From an uncultured Lachnospiraceae bacterium (GTDB lineage Bacteria > Bacillota > Clostridia > Lachnospirales > Lachnospiraceae), in assembly GCA_902783735.1 (NCBI GenBank), contig CACZSE010000128.1:1-22587 (forward strand): a DNA stretch of 22,587 nt. The letters are read 5' to 3'. This document shows, piece after piece, positions 1 to 9,251 of this stretch (position 1 is its first letter; each line of letters opens with the position of its first letter). Below the pieces are notes generated by a model that did no database searches, was not told where the DNA came from, and saw only the letters and a list, made by a program, of their open reading frames with translations. Position numbers and translations under genes: made by a program.

Positions 1-1263
1 TGACGGTTTGTAGAATTCCTTTCCGGATAATTCATAAGGCAGATACTGCTGTTTTACATAGTTATTCTTGTAGTCATGTGCATATTTGTAGCCTATGCCG
101 TGACCAAGTTTTGCTGCCCCTTTGTAGTGGGCATCCTGCAGATGAACGGGAACAGGCAGATTACCTGTTTCTCTTACAGCATTTTGAGCTTCTTCGATCG
201 CGCATACAGCTGCATTGCTCTTTGGAGCGGTCGCTACATAGGTAACAGCCTGAGACAGGATGATGTTTGATTCGGGCCATCCGACTCTTTCCACTGCCTG
301 AGCGGCTGCAACTGCCACCTGGAGAGCCTGCGGATCTGCATTGCCCACATCCTCACTGGCACATATCATGATCCTGCGCGCTATGAATTTCACATCTTCG
401 CCGCTCTCTATCATCTTTGCAAGATAGTAAACGGCAGCATCGGGATCCGAACCGCGCATGCTCTTTATAAAAGCGGAGATCGTATCGTAGTGATTGTCTC
501 CGGTCTTGTCAAATCTCATGACGCGTCTCTGGATACAGTCTTCAATGATCTGTGAAGTAATATGGATCTTGCCGTCATCTGCGGGATCGGTTGTCATGAC
601 GGCGAGCTCGATCGCATTCAATGCATGTCTTGCATCACCGTCGCAGATATCAGCCAGACCCTCTAAGGCATCGGGTGTTATGTCTGCTTTATATACTCCC
701 ATGCCACGGTCTTCATCTTCAAGGGCTCTCGTTATGAGAGTCTTTATATTTTCTGCTGACAAAGGCTTCAGTTCAAATATGTGAGAACGTGAGATAAGAG
801 CACCGTTTACTTCGAAATAGGGATTCTCGGTGGTGGCTCCTATCAGTATTACTGTACCGTCTTCAACATGAGGCAGCAGATAATCCTGTTGTGCTTTATT
901 GAAACGGTGGATCTCATCTATGAAAAGAATGGTACGTCTGTCATACATGCCACGTATGTTCTTTGCTTTTTCAATGACATCTTCCATATCTTTTTTGCCG
1001 GAAGTCGTGGCATTGATCTGCATGAATTCACTGCTGGTGGTGTTGGCTATGACCTTGGCAAGGGTGGTCTTTCCGGTTCCCGGAGGTCCGTAAAAGATAA
1101 CTGAGCTGAGTTTGTCGGCTTTAATGGCTCGATAAAGCAACTTATCCTTACCTATGATATGTTCCTGACCTACGACTTCATCCAAGGTAAGTGGTCTTAA
1201 TCTTGCAGCTAAAGGCGATTCCTTTTCTTTATTTGTTTCACGCATATAATCAAAAATATCCAT
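1..1263 (-). CDS. rarA: Replication-associated recombination protein A (RarA/MgsA family AAA+ ATPase), 3' end missing
   Basis: The frame is open from the ATG at 1263 down to base 1, giving 421 residues with no stop, so only a short C-terminal piece is missing (family members are usually about 420-450 residues). Walker A GPPGTGKT lies at residues 59-66 and Walker B ILFIDE at 112-117, followed by HRFNKAQQD. The sensor-like GATTENP and the C-terminal region with AARRIMICASEDVG-like and GYKYAHDY motifs are characteristic of the RarA/MgsA/WRNIP1 family rather than RuvB or DnaX. Family members act at stalled or gapped replication forks together with SSB and recombination proteins. No Shine-Dalgarno precedes the ATG, and an extended -10 sits only 6 bases upstream, so the transcript may be leaderless. 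It diverges from maf. Identity is confident; the translation mode is inference. Confidence 0.95.
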   Translation of the reverse strand, partial: MDIFDYMRETNKEKESPLAARLRPLTLDEVVGQEHIIGKDKLLYRAIKADKLSSVIFYGPPGTGKTTLAKVIANTTSSEFMQINATTSGKKDMEDVIEKAKNIRGMYDRRTILFIDEIHRFNKAQQDYLLPHVEDGTVILIGATTENPYFEVNGALISRSHIFELKPLSAENIKTLITRALEDEDRGMGVYKADITPDALEGLADICDGDARHALNAIELAVMTTDPADDGKIHITSQIIEDCIQRRVMRFDKTGDNHYDTISAFIKSMRGSDPDAAVYYLAKMIESGEDVKFIARRIMICASEDVGNADPQALQVAVAAAQAVERVGWPESNIILSQAVTYVATAPKSNAAVCAIEEAQNAVRETGNLPVPVHLQDAHYKGAAKLGHGIGYKYAHDYKNNYVKQQYLPYELSGKEFYKPS

Positions 1264-1269
1264 AGAGAC

Positions 1270-1278
1270 ATTCTAACA
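1270..1278 (-). promoter_or_regulatory. Extended -10 promoter of rarA
   Basis: Read on the minus strand this is TGTTAGAAT, a TG-n-TAGAAT extended -10. No recognisable -35 lies 17 bases upstream, which extended -10 promoters can tolerate. The predicted start point, 6-8 bases downstream, falls on or next to the rarA ATG at 1263. Confidence 0.5.
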
Positions 1279-1307
1279 CAAATCATCTATGTTTAGTGAA
1301 GGTATTT

Positions 1308-1316
1308 TGCTATAAT
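1308..1316 (+). promoter_or_regulatory. Extended -10 promoter of maf and downstream genes
   Basis: TGCTATAAT is a perfect TG-n-TATAAT extended -10, about 40 bases before the maf ATG. The -35 region is poor (TGTTTA at 1290-1295 with short spacing). It is divergent from the rarA promoter. The two -10 elements are about 30 bases apart, so polymerases could compete for the 93-bp gap. Confidence 0.6.
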
Positions 1317-1356
1317 CTATATGTATTGAAAAAGAATATATTACTATAAGGAAAAG

Positions 1357-1992
1357 ATGAACAGACAGATGAAAACTGATTATAAGATCATATTGGCTTC
1401 GGGTTCGCCGAGAAGAAAACAGCTGCTTGAACAGATCGGATTTGAGTTTTTGGTATGTCCTTCCGATAGTGAGGAGACGATCACAAGCTCCGGACCGGAT
1501 GAAGTATGCATGGAGCTTTCGAGACAAAAGGCACTGGACGTAGCCTCAGGCATAAAGGCTTACAATGAAACGCATTCTGATATTGCATCAGATCAGGATC
1601 TTATTATTATCGGAGCCGATACAATAGTAGCTGCGGACGGTGAGATATTGGGAAAACCGACAGATGAAGAAGATGCAAAGCGAATGCTGTTAAGACTGTC
1701 GGGGAGAAAACACAGCGTATTTACGGGAGTTTCCTTTGTTTTTATGTCCTCGGACGGACGCGTCGGGGAATATGGCTTTTATGAGGAGACTAAGGTTAAA
1801 GTATATCCCATCGATGAGGATGAGATAGACAGTTACATTAAAAGCGGTGAACCGATGGATAAAGCGGGAGCATATGGCATACAGGGCTCTTTTGCAAAAT
1901 ATATAGAAGCAATAGAAGGAGACTATTATAACGTGGTCGGTCTCCCGATAGGAAGGCTGTATCAGGAATTGAAAAGACTTTTAGAGGATTAG
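1357..1992 (+). CDS. maf: Maf family nucleoside triphosphate pyrophosphatase
   Basis: 211 residues, normal length for Maf. The N-terminal signature SGSPRRKQLL is at residues 15-24, the central GADTIV with GKP motif follows, then SGRKHSVFTGV, and the C-terminal DKAGAYGIQG near residue 170 that completes the pyrophosphatase pocket. Family members hydrolyse non-canonical or modified dNTP/NTPs (for example dTTP/UTP and m5-UTP analogues) to the monophosphate in the cytoplasm, and have been linked to septum inhibition. The ATG at 1357 has AAGGA at 1348-1352; an in-frame ATG at 1369 lacks a site. Its stop is only 12 bases from the GH115 start, so the two are probably co-transcribed although their functions look unrelated. 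The exact nucleotide preference (YhdE-like or YceF-like) cannot be told by eye. Confidence 0.93.
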   Translation: MNRQMKTDYKIILASGSPRRKQLLEQIGFEFLVCPSDSEETITSSGPDEVCMELSRQKALDVASGIKAYNETHSDIASDQDLIIIGADTIVAADGEILGKPTDEEDAKRMLLRLSGRKHSVFTGVSFVFMSSDGRVGEYGFYEETKVKVYPIDEDEIDSYIKSGEPMDKAGAYGIQGSFAKYIEAIEGDYYNVVGLPIGRLYQELKRLLED

Positions 1993-2004
1993 AAGGGGTT
2001 AGAT

Positions 2005-4929
2005 ATGCAGTTTGATATCATTAAAGACGGGATTTCGGCAGAATTGCTTGTTGAGGATTCTGCTTTTGAAGGAGTAAAAAAGATCGCTGATGTTGTTGCG
2101 GACGATATAGAAAGTGTTTGTAAGAACAGACCATATATCAGTGCGAGTGTTGAAGAGTGTACATCAAGCCGGGTGATCATATTTGCAACAATAGGCAGAA
2201 GTGAGATATTGAATAAATTATACGGTAGCGAGTTGGTTGACATAAAATTGATCACTGACAAAAAAGAAAGCTTTTTTATATCACAGATCGACTTCTCTGC
2301 TCTTGACCCTGAGCGTACGGGACAGGTTATTTTGGTCGCAGGCAGCGATAAACGAGGAACTATTTATGGCATGTTTAAGATATCCGAAGCATGTGGCGTG
2401 ACTTCACTTGCATACTTTGGAGACTGTGACCCTAAAGAAAACGACAATATTATGTTAACCTCATCTTTTCTCAAAAAAGATAAGAGTCTGAAGGAGAGAG
2501 TAACGGATGTATTTGTATCAAAGGTTCCTTCCGTAGAATACAGAGGATTCTTTATAAACGATGAATGGCCGGCTTTCGGTGGATGGAGTCGTGACAGATT
2601 CGGCGGTTTTACATCGGAGTGCTATAAGCATATATTTATATTTTTGCTTCGCATGAGGGGCAATTTTCTTTGGCCTGCCATGTGGAGTTCGATCTTTTCA
2701 CAGGACGGTCCGGGTATAGAAAATGCAAAACTTGCAGATTGCCTGGGAGTCATCATGGGTACATCGCATCATGAACCTCTTTGCAGAGCGGGAGAGGAAT
2801 GGCAGAAGGTATACAGCAACTACGGACAGAGCAATTCATGGAATTTCATAAACAATAAAGAAGCCATTACCGAATTCTGGAGAGACGGACTTAACCGGAA
2901 TAAAAAATTCGAAAACCTGTATACCATCGGAATGCGAGGTGAAGCAGACAGTAAGCTTTTGGGTGAAGATGCCACAATGGCAGACAACATAAACGTTGTC
3001 AAGGACGCCATCATCACCCAGCATAAACTCTTAAAGGAATGTATAGGTGATGATCTTAAAGAGATCCCCAGAGTACTTGCGATCTACAAAGAGGTTGAGG
3101 ATTATTACTACGGTGATGAGACCTGCGAAGGTCTGAAAGACTGGGAAGAACTGAAGGACGTTATTTTTCTGTTAAGTGATGACAACTGGGCAAATACCAG
3201 AGGACTTCCGACTGAAGATGAGCGCTCACATCCGGGCGGATACGGTATGTATTATCATTTTGATTATCACGGCGGGCCGATCAGTTACGAATGGCAGAAT
3301 ACGAGCAGACTTACTAAAACCTGGGAACAGATGACACAGGCTTACGAGTACGGGGTAAGAAAAGAGTGGATCGTAAATGTGGGCGATCTTAAAGGAAATG
3401 AATACCCGCTTACCTATTTCATGGCACTTGCCTATGATTATGAGACATGGAGCCGCCCGAATATGACGGATGCATTTTTGGACGAGTGGCTTGACATACA
3501 TTTTCATGGGGATCTTGATGAGGATGAAAAGAACAAAATGAAAAAACTCATTGAGGGAGTGACACGTTTAAATGCATTGAGAAAACCCGAGTCGTTATCC
3601 CCCGGTATATATGATCCGGTCTCATTTGGAGAAACGAAACGAATGATGAGTTTCGCAAATGAACTGCTTGATATTGCTGAAGAACTGAGAGCAACTTTAA
3701 AGGACGGTGTGCTGGAGGCATATAAGAGTCTGTTCTATTACCAGTTTGTGGGAAGTCTCAATATACTTTTGATGACACTTGAAGCGGGACTGAATGAATA
3801 TCTTTCAAAGAACAGGAGCCTTGCAGCCAATGAATATGCGGACAGTATAAAGGAACGCTCCGGTTTTATGGGAAAACTCATAGAAGAATTCAATGCGTGG
3901 CGCGGTGGCAAATGGGTTCATATGCTTGAGTCCGGACACACCGGGCTCAGAACATGGGACGATTATGACTGGGGATATCCTGCATCGAGTTATGTAAACC
4001 CGATTCATAAGCCGAAGATATTCGCTTATATTGTGGGGGATCGTAATTACAGTCTCGGTTCGCACTGGCAGTTTGGTAAACCGATCGTTAACAGATTTAT
4101 GACTGATGGGAATATAAATGAACTTACCGTCAGACTTGAGAGCAGAGGCGATGTGGATTTTACGTATGAGGTTACTGTCGACAAAGACTGGCTGACAGCT
4201 TCATGTGATACGAAAACCGTACGGATAGTTGATAAACCTTATGCAGAGATCAGACTGACATGTGATAAGAATAAGCTGTCCGGATGTGAACAGGCGGATG
4301 TAGATATAAAAGTTTGTTTTGAAAACAAAGATGAGACCGAACTAAAATTCTGTATCATTGCAGACAGGATCCCGGAAGCCGGATATGACGCATTTTATGA
4401 GAGTAACGGTATCATCTGTATCGAAGCGGCACATTTTAACGAGAGCATAAGCAAAGACATGTCTGAGGGATTCAGGATCATAAAACACCTCGGACGTATG
4501 GGTGATGCCGTAAAATGTTTCCCTGTTACGAAGGATTATAGAAACGATCCTCAGGCACCGTATCTGCGATATGACGTGATAGCATCAGAAGAAGGTATAT
4601 ACAATATAGAGGTGGATATACTTTCGAGAAATCCTGTAGTAACAGGCGATGATATGATATTGTATGTTTCTGCGGGCGAAACGGATAAAGTAGCACTGAA
4701 TGCTGTTGAAGATGATTTTTATGCGGGACATACCTGTCCTCAGTGGTGTGAGGGGGTTCTTGACAATGTCAGACGTATAACATCAAAGTTAGAGTTAAGA
4801 AAAGGAAAGAACAGTATCTGTATACAGGCGGGAAGCCCCAATGTATCATTTGACAAGCTGATACTTTGGAGAGAAGAGATCGATCTTCCTTATTCTTATC
4901 TCGGACCAATGGAAAGTTATCGTGCATAA
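2005..4929 (+). CDS. GH115 family alpha-glucuronidase (xylan side-chain removal), cytoplasmic
   Basis: 974 residues. An N-terminal alpha/beta domain (about 1-165) contains SDKRGTIYGMF near residue 114. A barrel domain starting near 173 carries the family-typical YRGFFINDEWPAFGGWS, RMRGNFLWPAMW and MGTSHHEPL. A helical region (about 490-650) follows, and a C-terminal beta domain (about 800-974) begins with the EAAHFNE motif and HLGRMGDAV characteristic of GH115. GH115 enzymes remove (4-O-methyl)glucuronic acid from xylan or xylo-oligosaccharides, including internal residues. There is no signal peptide or transmembrane segment, so it probably acts on imported oligosaccharides. The start is well supported by GAAGGGG at 1992-1998. 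No transporter, other glycoside hydrolase or regulator lies nearby, which is unusual for a sugar-utilisation gene. Activity on xylan is inferred from the family, not seen. Confidence 0.92.
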   Translation: MQFDIIKDGISAELLVEDSAFEGVKKIADVVADDIESVCKNRPYISASVEECTSSRVIIFATIGRSEILNKLYGSELVDIKLITDKKESFFISQIDFSALDPERTGQVILVAGSDKRGTIYGMFKISEACGVTSLAYFGDCDPKENDNIMLTSSFLKKDKSLKERVTDVFVSKVPSVEYRGFFINDEWPAFGGWSRDRFGGFTSECYKHIFIFLLRMRGNFLWPAMWSSIFSQDGPGIENAKLADCLGVIMGTSHHEPLCRAGEEWQKVYSNYGQSNSWNFINNKEAITEFWRDGLNRNKKFENLYTIGMRGEADSKLLGEDATMADNINVVKDAIITQHKLLKECIGDDLKEIPRVLAIYKEVEDYYYGDETCEGLKDWEELKDVIFLLSDDNWANTRGLPTEDERSHPGGYGMYYHFDYHGGPISYEWQNTSRLTKTWEQMTQAYEYGVRKEWIVNVGDLKGNEYPLTYFMALAYDYETWSRPNMTDAFLDEWLDIHFHGDLDEDEKNKMKKLIEGVTRLNALRKPESLSPGIYDPVSFGETKRMMSFANELLDIAEELRATLKDGVLEAYKSLFYYQFVGSLNILLMTLEAGLNEYLSKNRSLAANEYADSIKERSGFMGKLIEEFNAWRGGKWVHMLESGHTGLRTWDDYDWGYPASSYVNPIHKPKIFAYIVGDRNYSLGSHWQFGKPIVNRFMTDGNINELTVRLESRGDVDFTYEVTVDKDWLTASCDTKTVRIVDKPYAEIRLTCDKNKLSGCEQADVDIKVCFENKDETELKFCIIADRIPEAGYDAFYESNGIICIEAAHFNESISKDMSEGFRIIKHLGRMGDAVKCFPVTKDYRNDPQAPYLRYDVIASEEGIYNIEVDILSRNPVVTGDDMILYVSAGETDKVALNAVEDDFYAGHTCPQWCEGVLDNVRRITSKLELRKGKNSICIQAGSPNVSFDKLILWREEIDLPYSYLGPMESYRA

Positions 4930-4964
4930 GGATAAATTATCATAGAAATGTCGGGTAAAGTGAA

Positions 4965-5642
4965 ATGGATAAAAAAGGAAAAGAATTTAAGATCTACATT
5001 ACGGTTGACATAATATTATTAGCGATCGCATTGTGCCTGATCATCATCCTGTTTAAAGGAAAAGGATCGGACGGCGCAAATTTAAATCCGAAGGGTATAG
5101 ATACTTCGGATGAGGGGAAGCTTTTTGACGGAGTTCAGATAGTAAAGGAAGAGGTCACAATTGACACTCAGATTCTTGAAGACGGACTCAGACGCATGGG
5201 ACAGCTCATAAGCGAAGAGTATTATTTTACCCAGGTAGAAGAATATTCAAGTTCGAAAAAGATCCTGTTTTTCGATTCCAAAGCCGGTTTTACATACAGC
5301 TATGACGGAGTGGTGTCGGCAGGAATAGAATGCGATGATGTAGTGATAAAAAAGGATGATGAGAAAAAGACCTTAACCATAAAGCTTCCTCAGGCAAAGA
5401 TAATAGGTGTCGATATAGATTTTGACAGTTTCAAGATATATGAGGAAAAGGAAGGCCTTTGGAACAAACTGGACATGAGCAGCTACAACACCTCTCTTAA
5501 GGCCTTTGAGGATGCCGCAAAGGAAAAGGCTCTTCAAAAAGGGATCTTAAACAAGGCTGATGAAAATGCTGAAAAAGTAATAGCTACGTTTGTGGATTCA
5601 CTTATTGATAATGAAGAATATAAGATAGAATATGTCAGATAG
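4965..5642 (+). CDS. DUF4230 domain protein, N-terminally membrane-anchored
   Basis: 225 residues. Residues 1-9 are basic, one membrane segment covers about 10-31 (ITVDIILLAIALCLIIILF), and the rest is a soluble, probably extracytoplasmic domain. The pattern RMGQLISEEYYFTQVEEYSSSKKI, the beta-rich VVSAGIECDDVVI and the ending with IDNEEYKIEY match the DUF4230 family, whose function is not known. Spacing to the GH115 stop is 35 bases, and the ribosome site before the ATG is weak (GGGTAAAG at 4953-4960). The gene overlaps or abuts the next membrane-protein gene, suggesting that the two products work together. Family assignment is from recalled pattern, so moderately sure; no enzymatic residues are obvious. 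Confidence 0.75.
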   Translation: MDKKGKEFKIYITVDIILLAIALCLIIILFKGKGSDGANLNPKGIDTSDEGKLFDGVQIVKEEVTIDTQILEDGLRRMGQLISEEYYFTQVEEYSSSKKILFFDSKAGFTYSYDGVVSAGIECDDVVIKKDDEKKTLTIKLPQAKIIGVDIDFDSFKIYEEKEGLWNKLDMSSYNTSLKAFEDAAKEKALQKGILNKADENAEKVIATFVDSLIDNEEYKIEYVR

Positions 5643-5655
5643 TGCGGGGGAAAAT

Positions 5656-6426
5656 ATGGATATCTTAAAGAAAACACCAATCATACTCATTCTTTTGATC
5701 GTAGCATTGATCGCGATCATATTCATAACACCGTATACAACAAATGCCGATAATCATGCCCATACCATGGAACAGATAGACAGGGAGATAGACAGTGTTT
5801 TGAAACTGACGGCGGGCGAGACGGCGGCATCAGCCGGGATCTCATTATTGCCGGATGATCAGTGTACCCCGATCGCAGAGGAGTTTGCGGAGCTGGGAAA
5901 ATATTTTTTGGTTGTTCTCAGCGCTCTGTATCTTGAAAAGTATCTTTTAACGATGGTAGGGTTTGTATCATTTTCAGTGCTGGTACCGCTTGCATGTGCA
6001 TTCCTCGGTGTGGGATTGATATTCAACAGATCAAGAGTAAGACTGTTTTCCGCAAAACTTTTCATATGCGCTCTTGCGGTATATTTTGCGGTGCCCGTCG
6101 GTGTCCTGACTTCCGAAAAAGTATACTCTGCCTATGAAGAGAACATAGATCAGACCATAAGTATCGCCGGAAAGATCAGTGTTATTGATGAAGACGCAAG
6201 CGGGATCGAAAAGTTTGTCTCATGGATAGAAAATGCTGCAGGGACAATTGTTGACTATGTTACGGGGCTGCTTAGCAGGTTTGTGGAAGCGATCGCAGTC
6301 ATGATGGTAACGTCGTGTCTGATACCGATATTGGTCATAATATTTTTTATCTGGCTGATAAAGATGTTATTTAACGTGGATATGACCATGTCCGATGCTG
6401 CAATATTATTACCCAAAAAGAGATAG
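5656..6426 (+). CDS. Multi-spanning membrane protein of unknown function, paired with DUF4230
   Basis: 256 residues from the ATG at 5656, which has the strong site CGGGGGAAAA 3-10 bases before it. A longer form from 5632 would overlap the DUF4230 stop but lacks a good site. Residues 8-25 form a first hydrophobic segment or uncleaved signal. A polar stretch with many acidic residues follows (about 30-75), then membrane segments near 80-95, 97-122, 128-148 and 212-237. An amphipathic loop between the last two has EENIDQTISIAGKIS. I do not recognise the family. The conserved-looking PDDQCTPIAEEFAELGKY and ALYLEKYLL motifs could serve as search seeds. The immediate junction with DUF4230 suggests a two-component membrane unit. 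Confidence 0.75.
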   Translation: MDILKKTPIILILLIVALIAIIFITPYTTNADNHAHTMEQIDREIDSVLKLTAGETAASAGISLLPDDQCTPIAEEFAELGKYFLVVLSALYLEKYLLTMVGFVSFSVLVPLACAFLGVGLIFNRSRVRLFSAKLFICALAVYFAVPVGVLTSEKVYSAYEENIDQTISIAGKISVIDEDASGIEKFVSWIENAAGTIVDYVTGLLSRFVEAIAVMMVTSCLIPILVIIFFIWLIKMLFNVDMTMSDAAILLPKKR

Positions 6427-6439
6427 GGATCATCGATCT

Positions 6440-6477
6440 TTATAATGTATCTTTTAGAAACATTTTATAATTTTTTT
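6440..6477 (+). terminator. Weak A/T-rich terminator after the maf-GH115-DUF4230 run
   Basis: TTATAATGT (6440-6448) can pair with ACA..TTATAA (6460-6470) through a two-base bulge, and seven T follow at 6471-6477. The stem is almost all A-T, so efficiency is doubtful; the TATAAT sequences inside could equally be -10 elements. Confidence 0.35.
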
Positions 6478-6554
6478 CATTATTCTTTATAGATGGACCT
6501 GTTGACAGTGATATATTTATGTATGAAGAGAAACGCGGATCAAAACCTGTTTAT

Positions 6555-6600
6555 GTGATATCGGAATGTGGTTTTGACCCCAAAATATCACTGGGGAGGT
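6555..6600 (+). promoter_or_regulatory. clpB leader that can fold over its ribosome binding site
   Basis: Several pairings compete here. CCCCA (6578-6582) can pair with TGGGG (6592-6596), the start of the Shine-Dalgarno GGGGAGGTG. GTGATAT (6555-6561) is complementary to ATATCAC (6585-6591), and TTTTG (6572-6576) to CAAAA (6581-6585). ACCT at 6545-6548 could also meet AGGT at 6597-6600. The arrangement resembles an RNA thermometer, plausible for a heat-shock gene, but the stems are short. No CIRCE or full CtsR box is present. Confidence 0.35.
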
Positions 6601-6606
6601 GAAGGT

Positions 6607-9195
6607 ATGAATATTAACAGATTTACACAACAATCGATGCAGGCGATCGCCGAATGTGAGAGCCTGGCAGTGCAATACGGGAATCAGGAGATTGAGCAGG
6701 AGCATTTATTATATGCTCTTCTTTCTTTGGATAACAGTCTCATCAAAAGCCTGATCGAAAAGATGGAGATAAACGTAGATCACTTCTGTGACAGAGCCCA
6801 AAGATCACTGGAAAAGAGAGTTAAGGTTCAGGGTGGAAATTCCTATGTGGGTTCTGACCTGAATAAGGTTTTAACTATGGCCGAGGATGAGATGAAGGCC
6901 ATGGGAGATGAATATGTTGCCGTTGAGCATCTGTTTCTTGCAATGATAAAGTATCCGAACAAAGAGATGAAGGCCATCTTCACGGAGTACGGTATTACCA
7001 GGGAAAGATTTTTGACTGCTCTTCAAAGCGTAAGAGGTAACCAGCGTGTGACATCGGATAATCCCGAGGCAACATATGACGTTCTGGAAAAATACGGTAC
7101 CGATATGGTTGCAGTAGCCAAAAAAGGCAAGATGGATCCTGTCATAGGAAGAGACGACGAGATCAGAAACTCTATAAGGATCCTTTCAAGAAAGACAAAG
7201 AACAATCCTGTCTTAATAGGAGAACCCGGCGTCGGAAAAACAGCTGTGGTTGAGGGTCTTGCCCAGCGAATAGCAAATGAGGATGTCCCCGACGGGTTGA
7301 AGAACAAAAAGATATTTGCCCTGGATATGGGGGCACTTGTAGCCGGTGCGAAATACAGAGGTGAATTCGAAGAAAGACTGAAGGCTGTACTTGATGAAGT
7401 TAAAAAGAGTGAGGGCGAGATCATACTCTTTATAGATGAGCTTCATACCATAGTAGGTGCGGGCAAGACTGACGGTGCTCTTGATGCGGGAAATATGTTA
7501 AAACCCATGCTCGCAAGAGGAGAACTTCATTGTATCGGCGCTACAACACTCGATGAGTACAGGCAATATATAGAAAAGGATGCTGCACTTGCCAGACGTT
7601 TCCAGCCTGTTATGGTGGATGAGCCTACCGTTGAAGAGACAGTCTCAATATTAAGAGGATTAAAGGAACGGTATGAAGTATTCCACAGTGTTGAGATACG
7701 AGATAATGCTTTGGTTGCCGCAGCCGTACTTTCTGACAGATACATATCAGACAGGTTCCTTCCCGATAAAGCGATCGATCTTGTAGATGAAGCATGCGCT
7801 CTTGTAAAGACCGAGATGGATTCACGACCGGCTGAAATAGATGAGCTTCAAAGAAAGGTCAACATGCTGGAAATTGAAGCCATGGCGCTTAAGAAAGAAG
7901 ATGATAAACAAAGTCAGGACAGGCTTGCATCACTTGAAGCCGAGCTGGCCGATCTTCATGAGCATCTTGATGCGCTCAATGCCCGTTGGGAAAATGAGAT
8001 GAACAGCGTTGAACGTGAATCGTCTTTGAGAGAAGAATTGGATGCGGTAAGGACCCAGCTTGAGATAGCCAAAAGAGAAGGCAACTTAGAAAAGGCGGCT
8101 GAGCTTCAGTACGGTAAGATGCCTGAACTCGAAAAACAGCTGGAACAGACCAAGAAGGAAAATGAAAATAAGGACCTTTCTCTGGTTCATAAGGCCGTCG
8201 AGGAGGACGAGATCTCAAGGATAGTATCGCGCTGGACAGGTATACCGGTCTCAAAACTCAATGAATCCGAGAGAAATAAGACTCTCCATCTTGATGAAGA
8301 GCTGCATAAGCGCGTCATCGGTCAGGACGAAGGAGTTACAAAGGTGACCGAGGCGATAATAAGGAGTAAAGCAGGTATCAAGGATCCGGGAAAGCCGATA
8401 GGTTCATTTCTGTTCATGGGACCCACAGGAGTGGGAAAGACAGAGCTGGCAAAATCACTTGCAGAGTGTCTTTTTGATGATGAAAACAACATGATCAGAC
8501 TTGATATGAGTGAGTATATGGAGAAGTTCTCCGTCAGCAGGCTTATAGGAGCGCCTCCCGGATATGTCGGATATGAAGAAGGCGGCCAGCTTACGGAAGC
8601 AGTCAGAAGAAAACCCTATTCCGTTATACTGTTTGATGAAGTTGAAAAGGCTCATCCCGATGTATTCAACACGTTGCTTCAGGTTTTGGACGACGGCAGG
8701 ATCACCGATTCTCAGGGACGTCTTATAGATTTTAAAAATACGATCCTTATCATGACTTCAAATATCGGCGCTCAGTACCTGCTTGAGGGTATAGATGATG
8801 AAGGAAATATTACGGATGAGGCCCAGGAAGCGGTAAATGAAGAACTCAAGGCTCATTTCAGACCCGAGTTTTTAAACAGGTTAGATGAAGTCATTATGTT
8901 TAAACCTCTTACTAAAGACAATATCTCAAATATAGTGGATCTGATAATCACCGATCTCAATAAGAGACTTGCCGACAGGGAATTAAAGCTCGAGCTTACC
9001 AAAACTGCTTCCGAATATATTGTCGATCATGCATATGATCCGGTATACGGTGCAAGACCTTTGAAGAGATACATTCAAAAACATGTTGAAACACTGGCAG
9101 GAAAGGCTATTTTGGAGGGCAGAGCGTCTGTATCGGATACTATAGTCATCGATGTAAAGGGAGATGAGCTGACAGCAGATGTAAAGCATGTATAA
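6607..9195 (+). CDS. clpB: ATP-dependent disaggregase ClpB (Hsp100)
   Basis: 862 residues, standard ClpB length. The order is: Clp N-domain (1-145), first AAA+ module with Walker A GEPGVGKT at 205-212 and [13 protein letters not shown], a long coiled-coil middle domain (about 390-530) with heptad-like L/E/K repeats, second AAA+ module with GPTGVGKTE at 605-613, [24 protein letters not shown] and a C-terminal small domain ending in [11 protein letters not shown]. The full middle domain and the lack of a ClpP-binding IGF/L loop separate it from ClpC and ClpA. It works as a hexamer with DnaK to pull polypeptides out of aggregates in the cytoplasm. The start at 6607 is set by GGGGAGGTGAAGG just upstream; a longer GTG form from 6568 would include this site within the gene. 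It is monocistronic or nearly so. Confidence 0.97.
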   Translation: MNINRFTQQSMQAIAECESLAVQYGNQEIEQEHLLYALLSLDNSLIKSLIEKMEINVDHFCDRAQRSLEKRVKVQGGNSYVGSDLNKVLTMAEDEMKAMGDEYVAVEHLFLAMIKYPNKEMKAIFTEYGITRERFLTALQSVRGNQRVTSDNPEATYDVLEKYGTDMVAVAKKGKMDPVIGRDDEIRNSIRILSRKTKNNPVLIGEPGVGKTAVVEGLAQRIANEDVPDGLKNKKIFALDMGALVAGAKYRGEFEERLKAVLDEVKKSEGEIILFIDELHTIVGAGKTDGALDAGNMLKPMLARGELHCIGATTLDEYRQYIEKDAALARRFQPVMVDEPTVEETVSILRGLKERYEVFHSVEIRDNALVAAAVLSDRYISDRFLPDKAIDLVDEACALVKTEMDSRPAEIDELQRKVNMLEIEAMALKKEDDKQSQDRLASLEAELADLHEHLDALNARWENEMNSVERESSLREELDAVRTQLEIAKREGNLEKAAELQYGKMPELEKQLEQTKKENENKDLSLVHKAVEEDEISRIVSRWTGIPVSKLNESERNKTLHLDEELHKRVIGQDEGVTKVTEAIIRSKAGIKDPGKPIGSFLFMGPTGVGKTELAKSLAECLFDDENNMIRLDMSEYMEKFSVSRLIGAPPGYVGYEEGGQLTEAVRRKPYSVILFDEVEKAHPDVFNTLLQVLDDGRITDSQGRLIDFKNTILIMTSNIGAQYLLEGIDDEGNITDEAQEAVNEELKAHFRPEFLNRLDEVIMFKPLTKDNISNIVDLIITDLNKRLADRELKLELTKTASEYIVDHAYDPVYGARPLKRYIQKHVETLAGKAILEGRASVSDTIVIDVKGDELTADVKHV

Positions 9196-9208
9196 ACCGA
9201 GTGAACTA

Positions 9209-9237
9209 TTGCAAAAGAGCCTTATCATTTGTATAAT
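9209..9237 (+). promoter_or_regulatory. Sigma-A promoter for the polysaccharide deacetylase
   Basis: -35 TTGCAA at 9209-9214, a 17-base spacer, and a consensus -10 TATAAT at 9232-9237. The start point should fall at about 9243-9246, on the GGAG motif. This leaves a leader of under 10 bases for the TTG start at 9252 or about 26 bases for the ATG at 9270. Confidence 0.75.
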
Positions 9238-9251
9238 ATTCTCGGAGTGTT

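Noticed and set aside
5632..5655. Upstream ATG start of the membrane protein overlapping the DUF4230 stop
   Set aside because: Lacks a ribosome site, while the ATG at 5656 follows CGGGGGAAAA at good spacing.
6502..6530. Perfect TTGACA upstream of clpB as a promoter
   Set aside because: No -10 at 16-18 bases; the nearest, TATGAA, is only 14 bases away. I therefore do not call a clpB promoter.
6571..6590. CtsR operator upstream of clpB
   Set aside because: Only one half-site (TTTTGACC) is present; the direct-repeat second half is missing.
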